A DNA stretch of 64,000 nucleotides from Ottelia alismoides (lineage: Eukaryota; Streptophyta; Magnoliopsida; Alismatales; Hydrocharitaceae), in NCBI GenBank assembly GCA_037367405.1, contig JAZKJV010001876.1, forward strand, positions 2,170,001-2,234,000. Direction: 5' to 3'. Position numbers and translations under genes: made by a program. Below, piece after piece: positions 45,890 through 56,439 of this stretch (the stretch's first letter is position 1; each line of letters starts with the position of its first letter). The notes under the pieces were generated by a model. It was not told the DNA's origin. It worked only from the letters and a program-made list of their open reading frames with translations, and ran no database searches.

Positions 45890-47173
45890 CCATGTCTATC
45901 TAAATGCCTTGGGCATCGTCCCCTGTAACAATAATGTCATCCACATAAACATACCTTTTTGTGTCTTCTGAACAAAAAGTGAGTGGTCTGCAGTAGACCT
46001 CACAAACCCGTGGTGCTCAATCAACTCTGATAGCTTTTGGTACCAAGTTCTTGGACTCTGCTTCAGGTCATAAATTGCCTTGTGCAGTCAGCACACCTTC
46101 TGGGACTCCCCCTCAGCAGGAAACCCAGGTGGTTGCTGCACGTAAACTTCCTCCTGAAGATCCCATATAGAAAGGCATTCTTCACATCAAGCTGATAGAA
46201 CGGTCAATCCTGTGAGATTGCAAAAGAAAGTAGAATTCGCAAAGTCGAATGTCTTGCCACGGGTGAAAAAGTGTCCTGATAGTCCACCCCATATGTTTGG
46301 GTGAATCCTCGTGTCATAAGACTTGTCTTGTAGTGATCCGCACTGCCATCTGTGTTTTGCTTGACGGTAAATATCCATTTGCAACCTACAATCGACGTAC
46401 CTTGTGGTGCAGGGACAACACTCCATGTTCCTCGTGACCTCAAAGCTGCCATCTTCTCTTCCATGACACGGCGCCACCTGTTGTCTCGTAATGCCTCCAT
46501 ATATGTACGTGGGATAATAACTGCGGAGAGTCCCACTACAGACCTCATGTACTCATCTGAAAGGTGATCCAAAGAAACATGTACCGCAAGTGGATATGTG
46601 GCACACTTGCGTCGAGGCTTCTTTAGGGCAATAGGAATGTCCAGATCATCATTCATTCTATCTTCTGAACTTAAGTCATCCTATGTATCATGGAGAACTC
46701 CAGTACCATCAGTAGAAACAATGTTATCATGACATACCTGAGGCGTGGTGGATGATGTGGACGGCCTATGAGCAGAGGAGCGAGTAGAAGACCTGCGAGT
46801 GTAAACATGAGGTAAGAATCTCAAAGGGATAGTTGGAGGTGGAGGTGGTGGCGGTGGTGGAGGTGATGGTAGAGGTGGAGACTGCGGAGGTGCAACTTGT
46901 GTTTCATATGGTGGAAGAGACGAAGAAGGAGGAACAACACCTTCCATAGAATTTGTATTGGATAACATGTCACCTGTAGGAGAGAAATACATAATGGATT
47001 CAAAGAAAGTAATATCTGCACTCACATAATATCTTTTTTTCCAACAGGATCAAAACATCTATACCCTTATGGGGTACGAGAATATCCAACAAAAACACAT
47101 TTGACAGCTCTGGGTGAGAGCTTGTCACGACCAATAGTGAAATCGTGGACAAAAGCTACAGATCCAAAGACTC
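45890..47173 (-). pseudogene. Copia IV integrase C-terminus, linker and reverse transcriptase
   Basis: Beyond the MITE the frame reads VFGSVAFVHD and SPRAVKCVFVGYSRTP, then a proline-rich linker (PPSPPPPPPPPPPT, ORF 47025-46681). RT follows in 46656-46204: LDIPIALKKPRR, W(R)RVMEEKMAALRSRGTWSVV, VGCKWIFTVK, GVDYQDTFSPVARHSTLRILLS. YVDDIIVTGDD is readable at about 45955-45925 in a shifted frame. Stops occur at about 46201 and 45913, as well as in the linker. Confidence 0.88.
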
Positions 47174-47176
47174 TAG

Positions 47177-47333
47177 GGCTTCTTTTGGTTGCTGGTGTAC
47201 ACCGATGTACATCGGCATACCCCTCATTCCAACCCTCCCAACTTGGGTTGGAATTCCATCACAAATCAATGTGCCATCACATCACATTCCTTATTCTAAC
47301 CCTCTACCAACCCTTCACTAACCAAACGAAGCC
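47177..47333. mobile_element. Tourist-like MITE in copia IV integrase, 157 bp
   Basis: Ends read GGCTTCTTTTGGTTGCTGG and, reversed, GGCTTCGTTTGGTTAGTG, inverted repeats of about 15 bp. Both sides carry TAG (47174-47176 and 47334-47336) as a 3-bp duplication. This matches the PIF/Harbinger (Tourist) MITE pattern, whose usual target is TWA, so TAG is a variant. CCAACCC and GGGTTGG words recur inside. It interrupts the copia IV reading frame between SLTPR and VFGSVAF and is therefore younger than the element. Confidence 0.85.
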
Positions 47334-47336
47334 TAG

Positions 47337-48069
47337 GTGTGAGAGAGAATAGTTCCTTCTCGAGAAACGCAATCAAGAAGGGAACCTTCTCTCCAAGAAG
47401 GGTGGATGGCATGCGATTCACCAAGTAGCAAGCAGTGAGAACAGCATCCCCCCAGAAAGAATGAGGGGTACAACTCTGTATCAACAATGTACGTGTGACA
47501 TCAAGAAGGTGACGATGTTTGCGTTCAGCCACACTGTTCTGTTGTGAAGTGTAACTGCAAGAAGTTTGATGAACAATTCCAAGAGAACTGAGAAATTCAG
47601 ACAAATGTAGTGTTGAAAATTCAAACGCATTATCCATACGAATGAATTTGACATTGGCAGAGAAAATATTCTCGACTTCAATAAGAAAGTTTCTAATGAT
47701 AGCACCTACTTCAAACTTATGTTTTAACAAGAACACCCAAGATAACCTAGAAGAATCATCCACAGCAACCATATAAAAACGATGCCCCTAATGATCAGGG
47801 ACACGACTCGGACCCCAAATATCAAAATGAAACAACTCAAAGGACCGACTATTGTGATGACTCGGACGACTCGAAAATGGTGAACGATAATGCTTCCCAA
47901 GCTGACAGGCTTCACAATCCAATGCGGTACAGGTAGATATCTGTGGTAGCATATGACACATCTTCTGTAAAGGAAGATGGCCAAAGCGGAGATGCCAAAG
48001 AAATGGTGAAACGGATCCAGATGGAATAGTAGCAATTCCAACACATGATGGTATAGCAAGCTTATACAA
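47337..48069 (-). pseudogene. Copia IV GAG-pre-integrase and integrase
   Basis: The first ORF 48069-47788 carries SPFLWHLRFGHLPLQKM, DCEACQLGKHYRSPF and LFHFDIWGPSR, the pre-integrase zinc region and the start of the catalytic core. A single TAG codon at about 47786 separates it from 47772-47337, which reads MVAVDDSSRLSWVFLLK, VKFIRMDNAFEF, LGIVHQTSCSYTSQQNSVAERKHRHLLD and SFWGDAVLTACYLVNRMPS. The catalytic D, D and E positions (FDIWG, RMDN, VAERK) are all present; RMDN replaces the usual RTDN/RSDN. Confidence 0.92.
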
Positions 48070-48336
48070 GCCTCTCTACTCACGACCATGTCCAATCACC
48101 CTGCCAGTCAGTATGTCCTGAAACACAAAAGAAGAGTGATTAAAGATGGCATGACAATGTAAATCTTCCGTAAGCTGACTAATTGACAAAATGTTCATCT
48201 GAAAGTCAGGAGCATATAAGACATTATGAAGACTCTGAGAAGGGGCTAGAGTAATCTTCCCCTGACCAACAATGGGTAAGCGAACTCCATTGGCAATGAC
48301 AACTGATCTGCAAGGTGAAAGTGCTATGTATGAAGT

Positions 48337-48627
48337 TCACTGCATCCTGTCGCCACACATGTGATGGGATGCCCTGGAGTCCATAATCCAATCTGTCAGG
48401 TCCGAACATGTACTATTGATAAACGCATAATGATTACCTGATGAACTAGACGACGCCCTAGCAGAAGCCGTTGTCTCTGTGGAACCTGGAGATGGAGACA
48501 TAGGAGTACTCATCATCTCACGATGTCTGGAGACAATGTCATCAAAGCGAGTGTCTAGAGTAGGCGCAGGGGAAGCATCAGTCTGCTCAGACGTGCAGAT
48601 GCTGGATATCCATGCTTCTGAAAGCAT
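48337..48627 (-). pseudogene. Copia IV protease region
   Basis: ORF reading TWIMDSRASHHMCGD near its end in place of the conserved WIxDSGASxHM, so the catalytic DSG is DSR. It is preceded by a Ser/Thr-rich linker with SSSSGN. The zinc knuckle expected upstream is decayed to a glycine-rich frame at 48784-48587. Confidence 0.8.
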
Positions 48628-48767
48628 GTCTCCTCAGAGTGACCTGGACGATGGTAATGTGAACACGGACCACGATGTCAACCTCCCCCTCAACCACGAG
48701 GTCCACGACCCCGAAAGTGGGACGGCCCTCCCCTGCCTCGAGTAGCAGCCATAGCAAAAGGAGTAGT

Positions 48768-49401
48768 CTATGTTGTAGTCGCAAATGTAGTAGTAATCCT
48801 ACTCAAGCGCTTATAAACCTCTTCCATTGGTGGAATAGTCTCTCCAGTCAGAAGTTGAGTACGAGTTGCATCGTACTCAAGGTCAAGAGAAGACAAGAAA
48901 ATTCCAGTCATCGTGGCATTTCGATATGCATGTTGTTGCTCTGTGTTGGTGGTGATTGGCATGAAGCTGTGTAATCGCTCAAACATGCCCCGTAGGTGAG
49001 AAGTGTGCATTGAGCGGTCGACCATTATGTTTGGTCGAAAAAATGTCGAACTGCAACTGAAGAATCTTGCTGTCATTTTTCGACTGCTCATATGTATATG
49101 CCAGTATGTCCCACATAGCCTTCGCAATTGGTTGATTCGCAATATCATTAGCGATCTCCGTAGTCAGTGTCCTGGAGAGTCATATACGAGCATAGGCATC
49201 ATCCTATTTCCACGACGCATTCGCCCCAGTCTTGTTTGTCGGCTCGGAATCAGTCAGAATGTGCTCCTTATTGTGACATTGCATAAGGGTGCGAAACTGC
49301 ATGGACCATAGCTCATGGTTGGTCACATCCATCTTCACAATAAGGGTCGGGCCTTTGAAGACACCAGAAGAGAAGAAAACGTCACCCTTGTTCTCTAACA
49401 T
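48768..49401 (-). pseudogene. Copia IV gag
   Basis: It starts at an ATG at 49401 (MLENKGDVFFSSGVFKGP), with NHELWSMQFRTLM typical of the copia gag N-terminus. After a frameshift near 49150-49210 the ORF 49148-48768 has CGTYWHIHMSS, HTSHLRGMFERLHSFMPI, FLSSLDLEYDATRTQLLTGETIPPMEEVYKRLSRI, the usual gag middle domain. About 520 nt separate the ATG from the PBS. Confidence 0.85.
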
Positions 49402-49909
49402 GGTAGGAATGAGCCAAAAGCACAGAACGATTGAGGGAAGAAATCAAAGTAGCTTGTCTACATAATCATAGGAAGGATAGGTTGTATGTGTAGACTCATA
49501 CAACCATCCCTACTTCTCGCATGAGGACTCGGACCAGCAGACGATACCCGCCAGGAACCTCACGTGCGCTAGGCACGCGGCCAGGAGGTGCAGCGGCACC
49601 AAGGAAACCCGATAGTCGCGCCTGGAAGCGTCGGGCCGCTCCTAGGGGCGCTCACGGTGGCGCGGGGAGGAGCCCTGATGGGTTGAGCCGCTCATGGCGA
49701 CGCTCGCGGTGCCGCTGGGGGGTCCCCTGCTACGTGAGGTTGCGCGCAGCTGCACGATATGGGTGGGCGGCGACTTCGAAGAGGTGGGGTGGCGAGTGGG
49801 CGATGTCGGAGGGCTTGGGCGGCACCGGCAGCAGTGGGGGGGAGGGAGGCGGTAGGTGTAGGGTTAGGGTTTTGGGGTGGGATACAGGAAACCCCGATCT
49901 AGGACCGTT
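49402..49909 (-). other. GC-rich leader of copia IV
   Basis: Between PBS and gag ATG lies an unusually GC-rich stretch (49530-49860), with repeated GCTCCTAGG and GGCGCTCACGGTGGCGC-type words and an AACCCTAACCCTA (minus) box near 49860. ORFs occur on both strands (49521-49955 plus, 49939-49730 minus) without domains. I treat it as noncoding leader or captured host sequence. Confidence 0.5.
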
Positions 49910-49921
49910 GCTCCGATACCA
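49910..49921 (-). other. Copia IV primer binding site
   Basis: The minus strand reads TGGTATCGGAGC immediately after the 5' LTR, one change from the tRNA-iMet-type TGGTATCAGAGC. Confidence 0.9.
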
Positions 49922-50064
49922 TGTTGGGAGAAAAATCAATCTTACATTAGAATAGACTGAGGGCTCTCTTATATAGGAGAAAACCCTTTGGGTTAATTAC
50001 ATGATAAGTACCCTGAGAAAATAAGACTACATAAGATAGACAGAGAAATATATTTATCTCAACA
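49922..50064 (-). repeat. 5' LTR of copia IV
   Basis: 143 bp, TGTTGGGAG to TCTCAACA on the plus strand; partner of 44839-44981. Confidence 0.93.
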
Positions 50065-50455
50065 CCATAAACATATGCAGAGAATGGTAGTAGCAGAAAT
50101 GAAAATGCTTAGGTGGACGTGAGGACACACACGTAAAGATCGGATTTTAGAATGATACAATTAGAAGAAAAGTTGGTGTAGATCCGATCAAAGATAAGAT
50201 GTGATAAAATCAATTAAGGTGATTTGGCCATTTGCAAATGTCCGTTGATGCGCCGGTTAGTAGATGTGAGTTTTGAGATGTTGAGACGGCTAAAAGGCGG
50301 GGAAGGCCCAAGAAGTGCTAGAATGAAACTACACGAATGTATCTTATTTTTTTGGATCTAAGATCGAGAATGACCCAAGATAGATCTGAATAGAGGAAAA
50401 GAATCCATGTAGTCGACCCCATTTAATGTGAGAAAAGGCTTTGTTGTTGTTGTGG
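50065..50455 (+). pseudogene. RTE LINE copy 1 C-terminus and 3' tail
   Basis: It resumes the LINE after copia IV with the block encoding RMVVAEMKMLRW, followed by KVGDLRWFGH-like and GRPKK-like blocks. The noncoding 3' end then has ATGTAGTCGACCCC and AAAAGGCTTTGTTGTTGTTG. It is colinear with 52650-53048. Confidence 0.85.
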
Positions 50456-53048
50456 TGCTCGGAGAAGAAATTCTGAATATCATCTCGGTTTATACACCAC
50501 AAATTGGTTTAAAGGAAATGGTTAACAAGTTTTTTTGGGAGGATTTTGATAAAATTATGTAAGAAATCGCAATAAAAGAGATAATTTGCCTAGATGGATA
50601 CCTTAATAGGCATGTGGGAAAGGATGTTTCAGGGTATGTAAGTGTTCATGGAGGTCATGGCTTTGGAGATAAAAATAAAGAGGGAAAAGTCATTTTGCAC
50701 TTTGTAACGGCTTATGATATTTCATAGCAAACACTATCTTCAAGAAGAGGGAGGAGCATTTAATTACTTATAAGATAGGCTCGACTAGAACGCAAATATA
50801 TTACTTTGTATTAAGGAGAAGACGGTTGTATTGCAAAGACTGCAAATAATCTCAGGAGAGAGTTTGACAACTCAACATCGCTTGTTAGTCATGGATGTGC
50901 AAATAAAAGAGTTGGTAAAGAAAAGGAGGGTTCCCAATATCACCAGAACTAGATGTTGGAATCTTCAATTGAAGCAATCAAACTTCAAGGAGAAAGTTTT
51001 AGAAGACTTATCTTGGAATTTGTTACGAAAGTGCAAACGAGATATGGGAGGCGGTAACATCTTGTATCCGAAGGATAGTCAAATTTATGCTAGACGAGCC
51101 AAAGGGGGATGAGTTCCAAGCCAAAAGGAGGTGTGGTGATGGAGTGGAGTGCAAGAGAAGCTTAAAATAAAAAGAGCTTGCTTTAAGGCTATGTATAAGG
51201 ATAGAACAGAGGAAACTATTACAAACTACAAAATAGCAAAGAAGGAAGCAAAGAAGGTTGTAATTGAATCTAAGTTAAAAGCATATGGAGTTTTGTACAA
51301 ATATCTTGACTCTAAGTAGGGCCAGAAGGATATACTCAAATTGGCCAAAGTAAGAAAAAGGAAGTCCAAAGATCTTTCTCAATTGAGATGCATTAAGGAT
51401 GAGTATGGACACGTATTTGTTACTCAAAAGTATATAGAGACTAGATGGAGGCAGTATTTCCGTGAGCTTTTCATTGGGGGAGGAAATAGAGATATCATTT
51501 TGGGAGATCTAACTAGTAGTGAAAGATATTTAACCGTGCAAGCTATAGACGAATACAAAGAAAGGAAGTAGAGGGTTCAAAGGTTATGAAACCTGGGAAT
51601 GGTGTAGGACCTGATGACATTCCTATAGAAGTATAGAGAGTTCTAGGTGAATGTGGTTTGACTTGGCTCACAAAATTATTTAATGTTATTTAGTAAAGCA
51701 AGAAAATTCCTAAAAGAATGGAGGAGAAGCATCGTGGTGCCTCTTTACAAGAATAAAAGAGACATACAAAGTTGTTTAAATTGCAGAGATATCAAGCCGA
51801 TGAGTCATACTATGAAAATGTGGGAACGTGTGATCAAAAGAAGATTGAGGCAAGTTTCCAAAGTAAAAGAAAACCAATTCAGACTCATGCCAGGACGCTT
51901 AACTATTGAAGTCGTCAACTTGTTGAGGAAAACAATGGAGATTTATAGAGAGCTAAAAGGAAGAACCTCTCTATGATTTCTATTAAGTTGGAGAATGCTT
52001 ATGATTCTATCCTACGAGAGATATTACGGAGAGTTTTGGAGAAGAGACAAATATATATCCTATATATTAACCTTATAAAAGACATATAAGATGGAGTTTC
52101 ATCTTGTATAAGGATCCAGTCTGGGAAAAGTGACTATTTTAACATCAGCATTAGCATGCATTACGGTTCAATTTTGAGTCCATTCATTTTTACTTTAATT
52201 ATGGATGAGTTGAGTAGTCACATTCAAGATGAGATATCTTGGTATATGTTATTCGTTGATGATATTGTGCTGAGTGATGAGAGTAGAGATTACGTAAATG
52301 AGAAGCTTGAGGTCTAAAGACATGCATTGGAGACTAAAGGTTTTCGTATAAATAGGATTAAGACTGAATATATGGAGTGCACTTTTGATGGAAGCAATGT
52401 TGAAGGAATCGAAGTGAAGATTGGTGACGATAACATTCGGATGAGAGATTCTTTTAGATACTTGGGATTTATTTTGCAACATGATGGGAAAATTGATGGA
52501 GATGTTACTAATAGAATAAATGCATGTTGGCTAAAGTGGGGAGGAGCATCTACTATTCTATGTGATAAGAAAAATCCTTTGAAAATCAAAGGAAAGTTTT
52601 ATGAAGCGGTTGTGAGACGTGCTATGCTCTATGGATTTGAATGCTGACCTGTGAACCATAGACATGTGAAGAGAATGACAGTAATATAAATGAGAATGTT
52701 AAGGTAGATGTATGGTCATGCACGTAAAGATCATATTCAAAATGGTGTCATCATAAGTTGGCGTAGCTCCAATAGAGGATAAGATTAGAGAAAACCGCTT
52801 AAGATAGTTTGGCAATTTGCAAAGGTCGATTGATGCACCAGTTAGTAGATGCGAGATTCGGGATGTTAAGCTTATTAAGAAATGGCGAGGAAGGCCCAAG
52901 AAGTATTGGAATGAGACTATCCGAAGGGATCTTAATTTTTTGGATCCAAGCCTGGGAATGACCGAAGATAGATCTGAATGGATAAAGAATCCATGTAGTT
53001 GACCCTACTTAATGTGGGAAAAGACTTTGTTGTTATTGTTGTTGTTGT
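50456..53048 (+). mobile_element. RTE-type LINE copy 2, 5'-truncated
   Basis: It starts in the endonuclease (EEILNIISVYTPQ) directly after the tail of copy 1 and runs uninterrupted by other elements to AAAAGACTTTGTTGTTATTG. Recognisable parts are GHVGKDVSGYVSVHGGHGFGDKN, SLTTQHRLLVMDVQIKELVK (ORF 50831-51112), ETRWRQYFRELFIGGGNRDIILGDL (51341-51571), EWRRSIVVPLYKNKRDI and MPGRLTIEVVNLLRKTMEIYREL (51683-51976), a retained FVDDIVLSDESRD near 52250, and FRINRIKTEYMECTF, NIRMRDSFRYLGFILQHDGKIDGDV, INACWLKWGGASTILCDKKNPLKIKGKFYEAVVRRAMLYG (52327-52647). Many stops; not functional. Confidence 0.88.
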
Positions 53049-53689
53049 ATACATATTCTTATTCGTATACAACGTATCCAAGAACAAATCAGAATTATCA
53101 ATACCACTTTGCATCCCTGGACAGGAGTCTTGACTATCTAGATTATGCAATCTGTAACGTAAATGGAAGAATTTCAAGGGACTGCAAAGAGAGAGAATTA
53201 TGATAAGTTAGTCAATCTCCTGTAAAGACTGGTCAACTCAATAGTTATTTAATTTAAGATTGTGCCTGGACGTCACCAGATATATGCTAGGAATGATGAT
53301 ATAGGAGCAAAGCGGCAAAGCATGTACTTCAAAGAAGCAATTTTATATTACCTGAGGTTCCTCGACTCTTATTCTCACATTTGTATCATTTGATACCCTT
53401 CACTAATGGCTAATGCTACTAAATTGAGTGATGATTGTTTCACCATACTTGTGGCTTTCGCTTGTTTTTGGATATTCACCTCGTGATTTATATTGTGCGA
53501 GGAAGTTAAGTTTAAGATATGTAATTCCTTGTTCCTTTTCTATTTTCATGCAATGTCTTGTTAAACTTATGGATGCCTTAAAATGTGAGCCCAATGTATC
53601 TATATCCATAGTCTAGAGTAAAGTGAACATAATAGAAACCAAAATACATAGGTACACCTAAAGGGGTGGGAACTCGAACCCCAATGCTT
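53049..53689. other. No recognised gene
   Basis: ORFs at 53403-53616 on both strands overlap and lack domains. Nothing else can be supported. Confidence 0.4.
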
Positions 53690-54480
53690 AAACCATATCA
53701 CCCCCCGAAGCTGAAGAATAGACATTCTTTATGGTCAGCCTGTCAATTCATGCTTGATGCTCCAATAGAACTCGTGTGAGTGCCTTTTGTGATCATATTG
53801 GCCATCTGATATGCAAAAGAAATGCCATATGTTCAAAGACAACCTCTTTGGATGTGGTCTCTAGTGAATGGTAGTCAAACTTCGTGTGCTCGTTAAACAG
53901 AGGATTGTTTGCTATATGCACAGTAGTTGTTTTACCGAACTTGGGATCTATCACTTTGCTATATAATGGACGACCATAAAGAACTGTTTGGATCCATATC
54001 ATCTCTGCAAGAACTCGGATTATCGTGTTGTATAACCTCTCTACATAAAAGCAAGAAACCACTGCGTACTTTGTACTTCTCTATGTGACCAGATTGCCCC
54101 TTAGCTGTGTACAAAACCAGCTATAGAGTTCCCGTCCAACAGACATCTAATGCAGGTGGAATCACAGGATGCAGTGATGTCCAAAGATGAACATGTCGTA
54201 AAGAAGGGCTCCTTTTACAGGAATGTCTTCATGCACAACAGCATCATCACGGTGTGAACCCAATAGGCCTATGTTGGTATGCTCACAAGCTGGATAATTG
54301 TTTCGCTTGATAGGGAATACCAAATCTGCCCACAGTAAGTAGATAAACTTACCACTAGACCATGATACCACCCTCCCTCAACTAACCGGGCCCCCTCGTA
54401 TAGCAGAGCCTAGGAATCTCTATGAACTTGAGCCAGCTTGGCATCTAACATGTAATCAACAACATATTTCCTCTAAGGCA
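53690..54480 (-). pseudogene. Copia RNase H remnant, minus strand
   Basis: The minus frame 54062-53793 includes AEMIWIQTVL and HIANNPLFNEHTKFDYH, corresponding to the copia RNase H words EMxWxRxLL and [17 protein letters not shown]. The frame 54371-54162 has VSWSSGKF, comparable to VSWSSKKQ. No LTR is recognised next to it. Strongly decayed. Confidence 0.6.
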
Positions 54481-54764
54481 TAACAAGTACTATATATTAA
54501 AAAAATACACCCAAGCAACTGTTTTCCAAATAGCTCACAATCATCGATAAATGAAATTAATTCAAAATGGAGCTACATTACATGGACTAATTCTCACATA
54601 ACTACATTCATACTGAAAAAAATCCCATTACGAGAAAGCCAAAGAACAACAAAAGGTCGTATACAACCATCATGCACAGAAACACATTCTGTGTGAATAG
54701 TGATCTAAAACTCCTTCCCACTAACATGTTGCAGCCAAGGCAGATCAACTCGAGTCCACAATAT

Positions 54765-55060
54765 TGGAGTAGAATATCTATTACTGATGTTGTTTAATAT
54801 TTTAAGGGTGTTTTTTATAAATTGTTTGTAACCCTAGACTTCCTTACTATATAAGGAGGTGTTACCCTCTCATTAATGCAAGTTTCCTTTTTCTCGTATT
54901 TTGTCATTCTCAACATAGTTCTGATCATGAGCTTCACCGAACCGAGGAATCGATCAATTCTGGATCTGGACCGAAGCTACGCCACGTGTATCGGCAGTCG
55001 ATAACATCCAAAATGTCCAATTGGAGGTCATCGACTACCTCAGCAAATTCCTGAGATCCA
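54765..55060 (+). mobile_element. Possible copia LTR end with leader or gag fragment
   Basis: A TGGAGTAG...CTCAACA segment of about 152 bp (54765-54916) has LTR-like features, with CTATATAAGGAGG as a TATA-type word and a TCAACA end. TAGTTCTGATCATGAGC after it could be a decayed PBS. The following sequence contains a possible gag-like frame. It does not match the copia II 3' LTR, so it belongs to another family. Weak assignment. Confidence 0.35.
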
Positions 55061-55089
55061 ACATCCTAGCCATGGTATACACTAAGGTT

Positions 55090-56150
55090 GCTATCGAGCT
55101 CAACAAGTCGAGATGATCCTAACTCGGGTTCGAACTCGATAAGAAAATCAAGACTCAAGCTCGGGCTAGATAAGGTTCGAGCCCGGGATTACCTACTCAA
55201 ACTCGAACTTATCGAGTTCGAGCTGGCTCACGAGCTTCTTAACGAGCTGTGAGCTTATTGAGCTGGCTCACGATCCTTTGTTCCATTTTAAAAAAAAGTT
55301 GAAACCACATGCAGAGATTAATGGACGAATTCAAAAACATGTTGTAACGAGGCTTTGTTGCTTCTCTGATGTTTGTGATGGTTCAAACCACATATATACC
55401 ACATGTAGAGATTAAACCACTAGATCAGATTCAAAATTAAAACAAGAGAAGAAACACATTTGGATGGATAAGTTAGCAAGCAGATTTGACTCGAGAATGG
55501 CAGCACAGCCAAACGAGGTTCAACGTTCACTGTATGATCAAGATTCTAGGGCCCAAAGTTAACTCGTGGATGGAGAGGGAGGCGAAGGGGGAGAGGGTGA
55601 AGCTTCGCGTCGACCGTCGGGCACACGAGCGGAGCCGGAGGGAGGAGCTCACGAAGGGGGAGAGGGCAACGCTTTGTGTCGGTCGTCGAGCGCACGAGCG
55701 GAACCAAAGAGGGAGGAGCTCGCAAAGGGGAAGAGATAGGAGAGGGAGACTGGCGGTGGTCCTGGAGGAGAAGAGAAGAGGAGATTCGAGGGTTGTGGGC
55801 CGAGTTGTAGTTAGGTTTAGGGTTGGAGAGGAAAGGAAGGTGAGGGGGGAATTGTCGAATTGGATTTGGGAATTTGGGATGGGATTGGTCAATTAGGTGC
55901 TACAGCCTACGTTGGTAGGCATGCCCTTGTGATATGCAGTTGTGCCTTTGCTTTATTACCCAATGAGTTAACGAGTCGAGTTCCTGAGTTGAACACCACC
56001 CAACTCGAGCTCGACTTGATAAGCTTAACGAGCAAGAAATGCAACTCGAACTCGAGCTCATTATGCTTTCGAGTTGGGCTCACAATCTCTTAATGAGCTG
56101 AGCTCGAGTCGAGCTCAAGGAACCCGATCTTTCCTGACAGCCCTAGTACA
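55090..56150. mobile_element. CTCGAG-rich hAT-like element, about 1.1 kb
   Basis: Both ends (about 55090-55280 and 55960-56150) are made of interlaced palindromic words of the CGAGCTCGAG and GAGCTCACGAGC types. The right terminus TGACAGCCCTAG resembles the inverse of CTAGGGCTGTCA, seen at ends of plant hAT derivatives. The left terminus is not clear. The middle (55486-55896) has overlapping ORFs on both strands, coming from a purine-rich segment with a 69-bp tandem repeat. I infer a non-autonomous element, with ends approximate. Confidence 0.5.
55584..55722. repeat. Two-copy tandem repeat, about 69 bp
   Basis: GAAGGGGGAGAGGG starts at 55584 and 55653. Each unit continues with a CGTCG-rich part, CACACGAGCGGA or GCACGAGCGGAA, and GGGAGGAGCTC. 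A third start, AAAGGGGAAGAG, follows at about 55723 and fades out. Confidence 0.75.
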
Positions 56151-56439
56151 CACAGGTAAAAAAGTGCAAATAGAACTTCATAGATTAATATCTTATACAT
56201 ATGAACTCAAATTAAATAAACTCACCTCCATTGACTTCAAAATTAAATTATTTATCAATCTATTGTACATTAGTCAAATTACGAAGGACTTGCATTGTCG
56301 AGCTATTTCGACCCATTGTCTCTTATTTTTCAGGACATTCTTACAGGTGGGTGATTGGTTGTGGTCGTGAGCCGGGAAGTCTCTACCGCCTTGTCCAACC
56401 TCCATATGTTGGCCTTTCCTCCCATTCTACAGGATATGT

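Larger units (their letters stand above)
44839..50064 (-). mobile_element. Copia IV: near full-length Ty1/copia element
   Basis: 5226 bp with two 143-bp LTRs (49922-50064 and 44839-44981) that differ at 8 positions (about 94.4% identical), an exact-position PBS (49921-49910), gag, protease, integrase, RT and RNase H in order, and a polypurine tract CTTGAGGGGGAG (44993-44982). It sits in RTE copy 1. The flanks (GTGAAC and CCATAAAC) rejoin to the intact LINE word found at 52650 with one surplus C, so no 5-bp duplication is visible. It is broken by a MITE, a stop in integrase and frameshifts. This is the best-preserved autonomous element in the window. Confidence 0.93.
36110..50455 (+). mobile_element. 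RTE-type LINE copy 1, carrying three insertions
   Basis: A plus-strand RTE LINE begins near 36110 with a direct repeat of about 75 bp containing ACACATGCGAGTAAA, then endonuclease (36331-37075), linker and RT parts (37076-38335, 43985-44838) and a 3' end (50065-50455) finishing in GGCTTTGTTGTTGTTG. It is split by a palindromic element (37709-37924), G3 (38336-43984) and copia IV (44839-50064). The four parts are colinear with RTE copy 2 at 50456-53048. It is heavily mutated. Confidence 0.85.

Noticed and set aside
49521..49955. 144-codon Arg/Gly-rich plus-strand ORF
   Set aside because: It is antisense to the copia IV leader and PBS and extends into the LTR, so open-frame length reflects GC content.
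55486..55896. Opposite-strand ORFs of 136 and 121 codons
   Set aside because: Both come from a purine-rich tandem-repeat segment inside the CTCGAG-rich element; low complexity and no domain.
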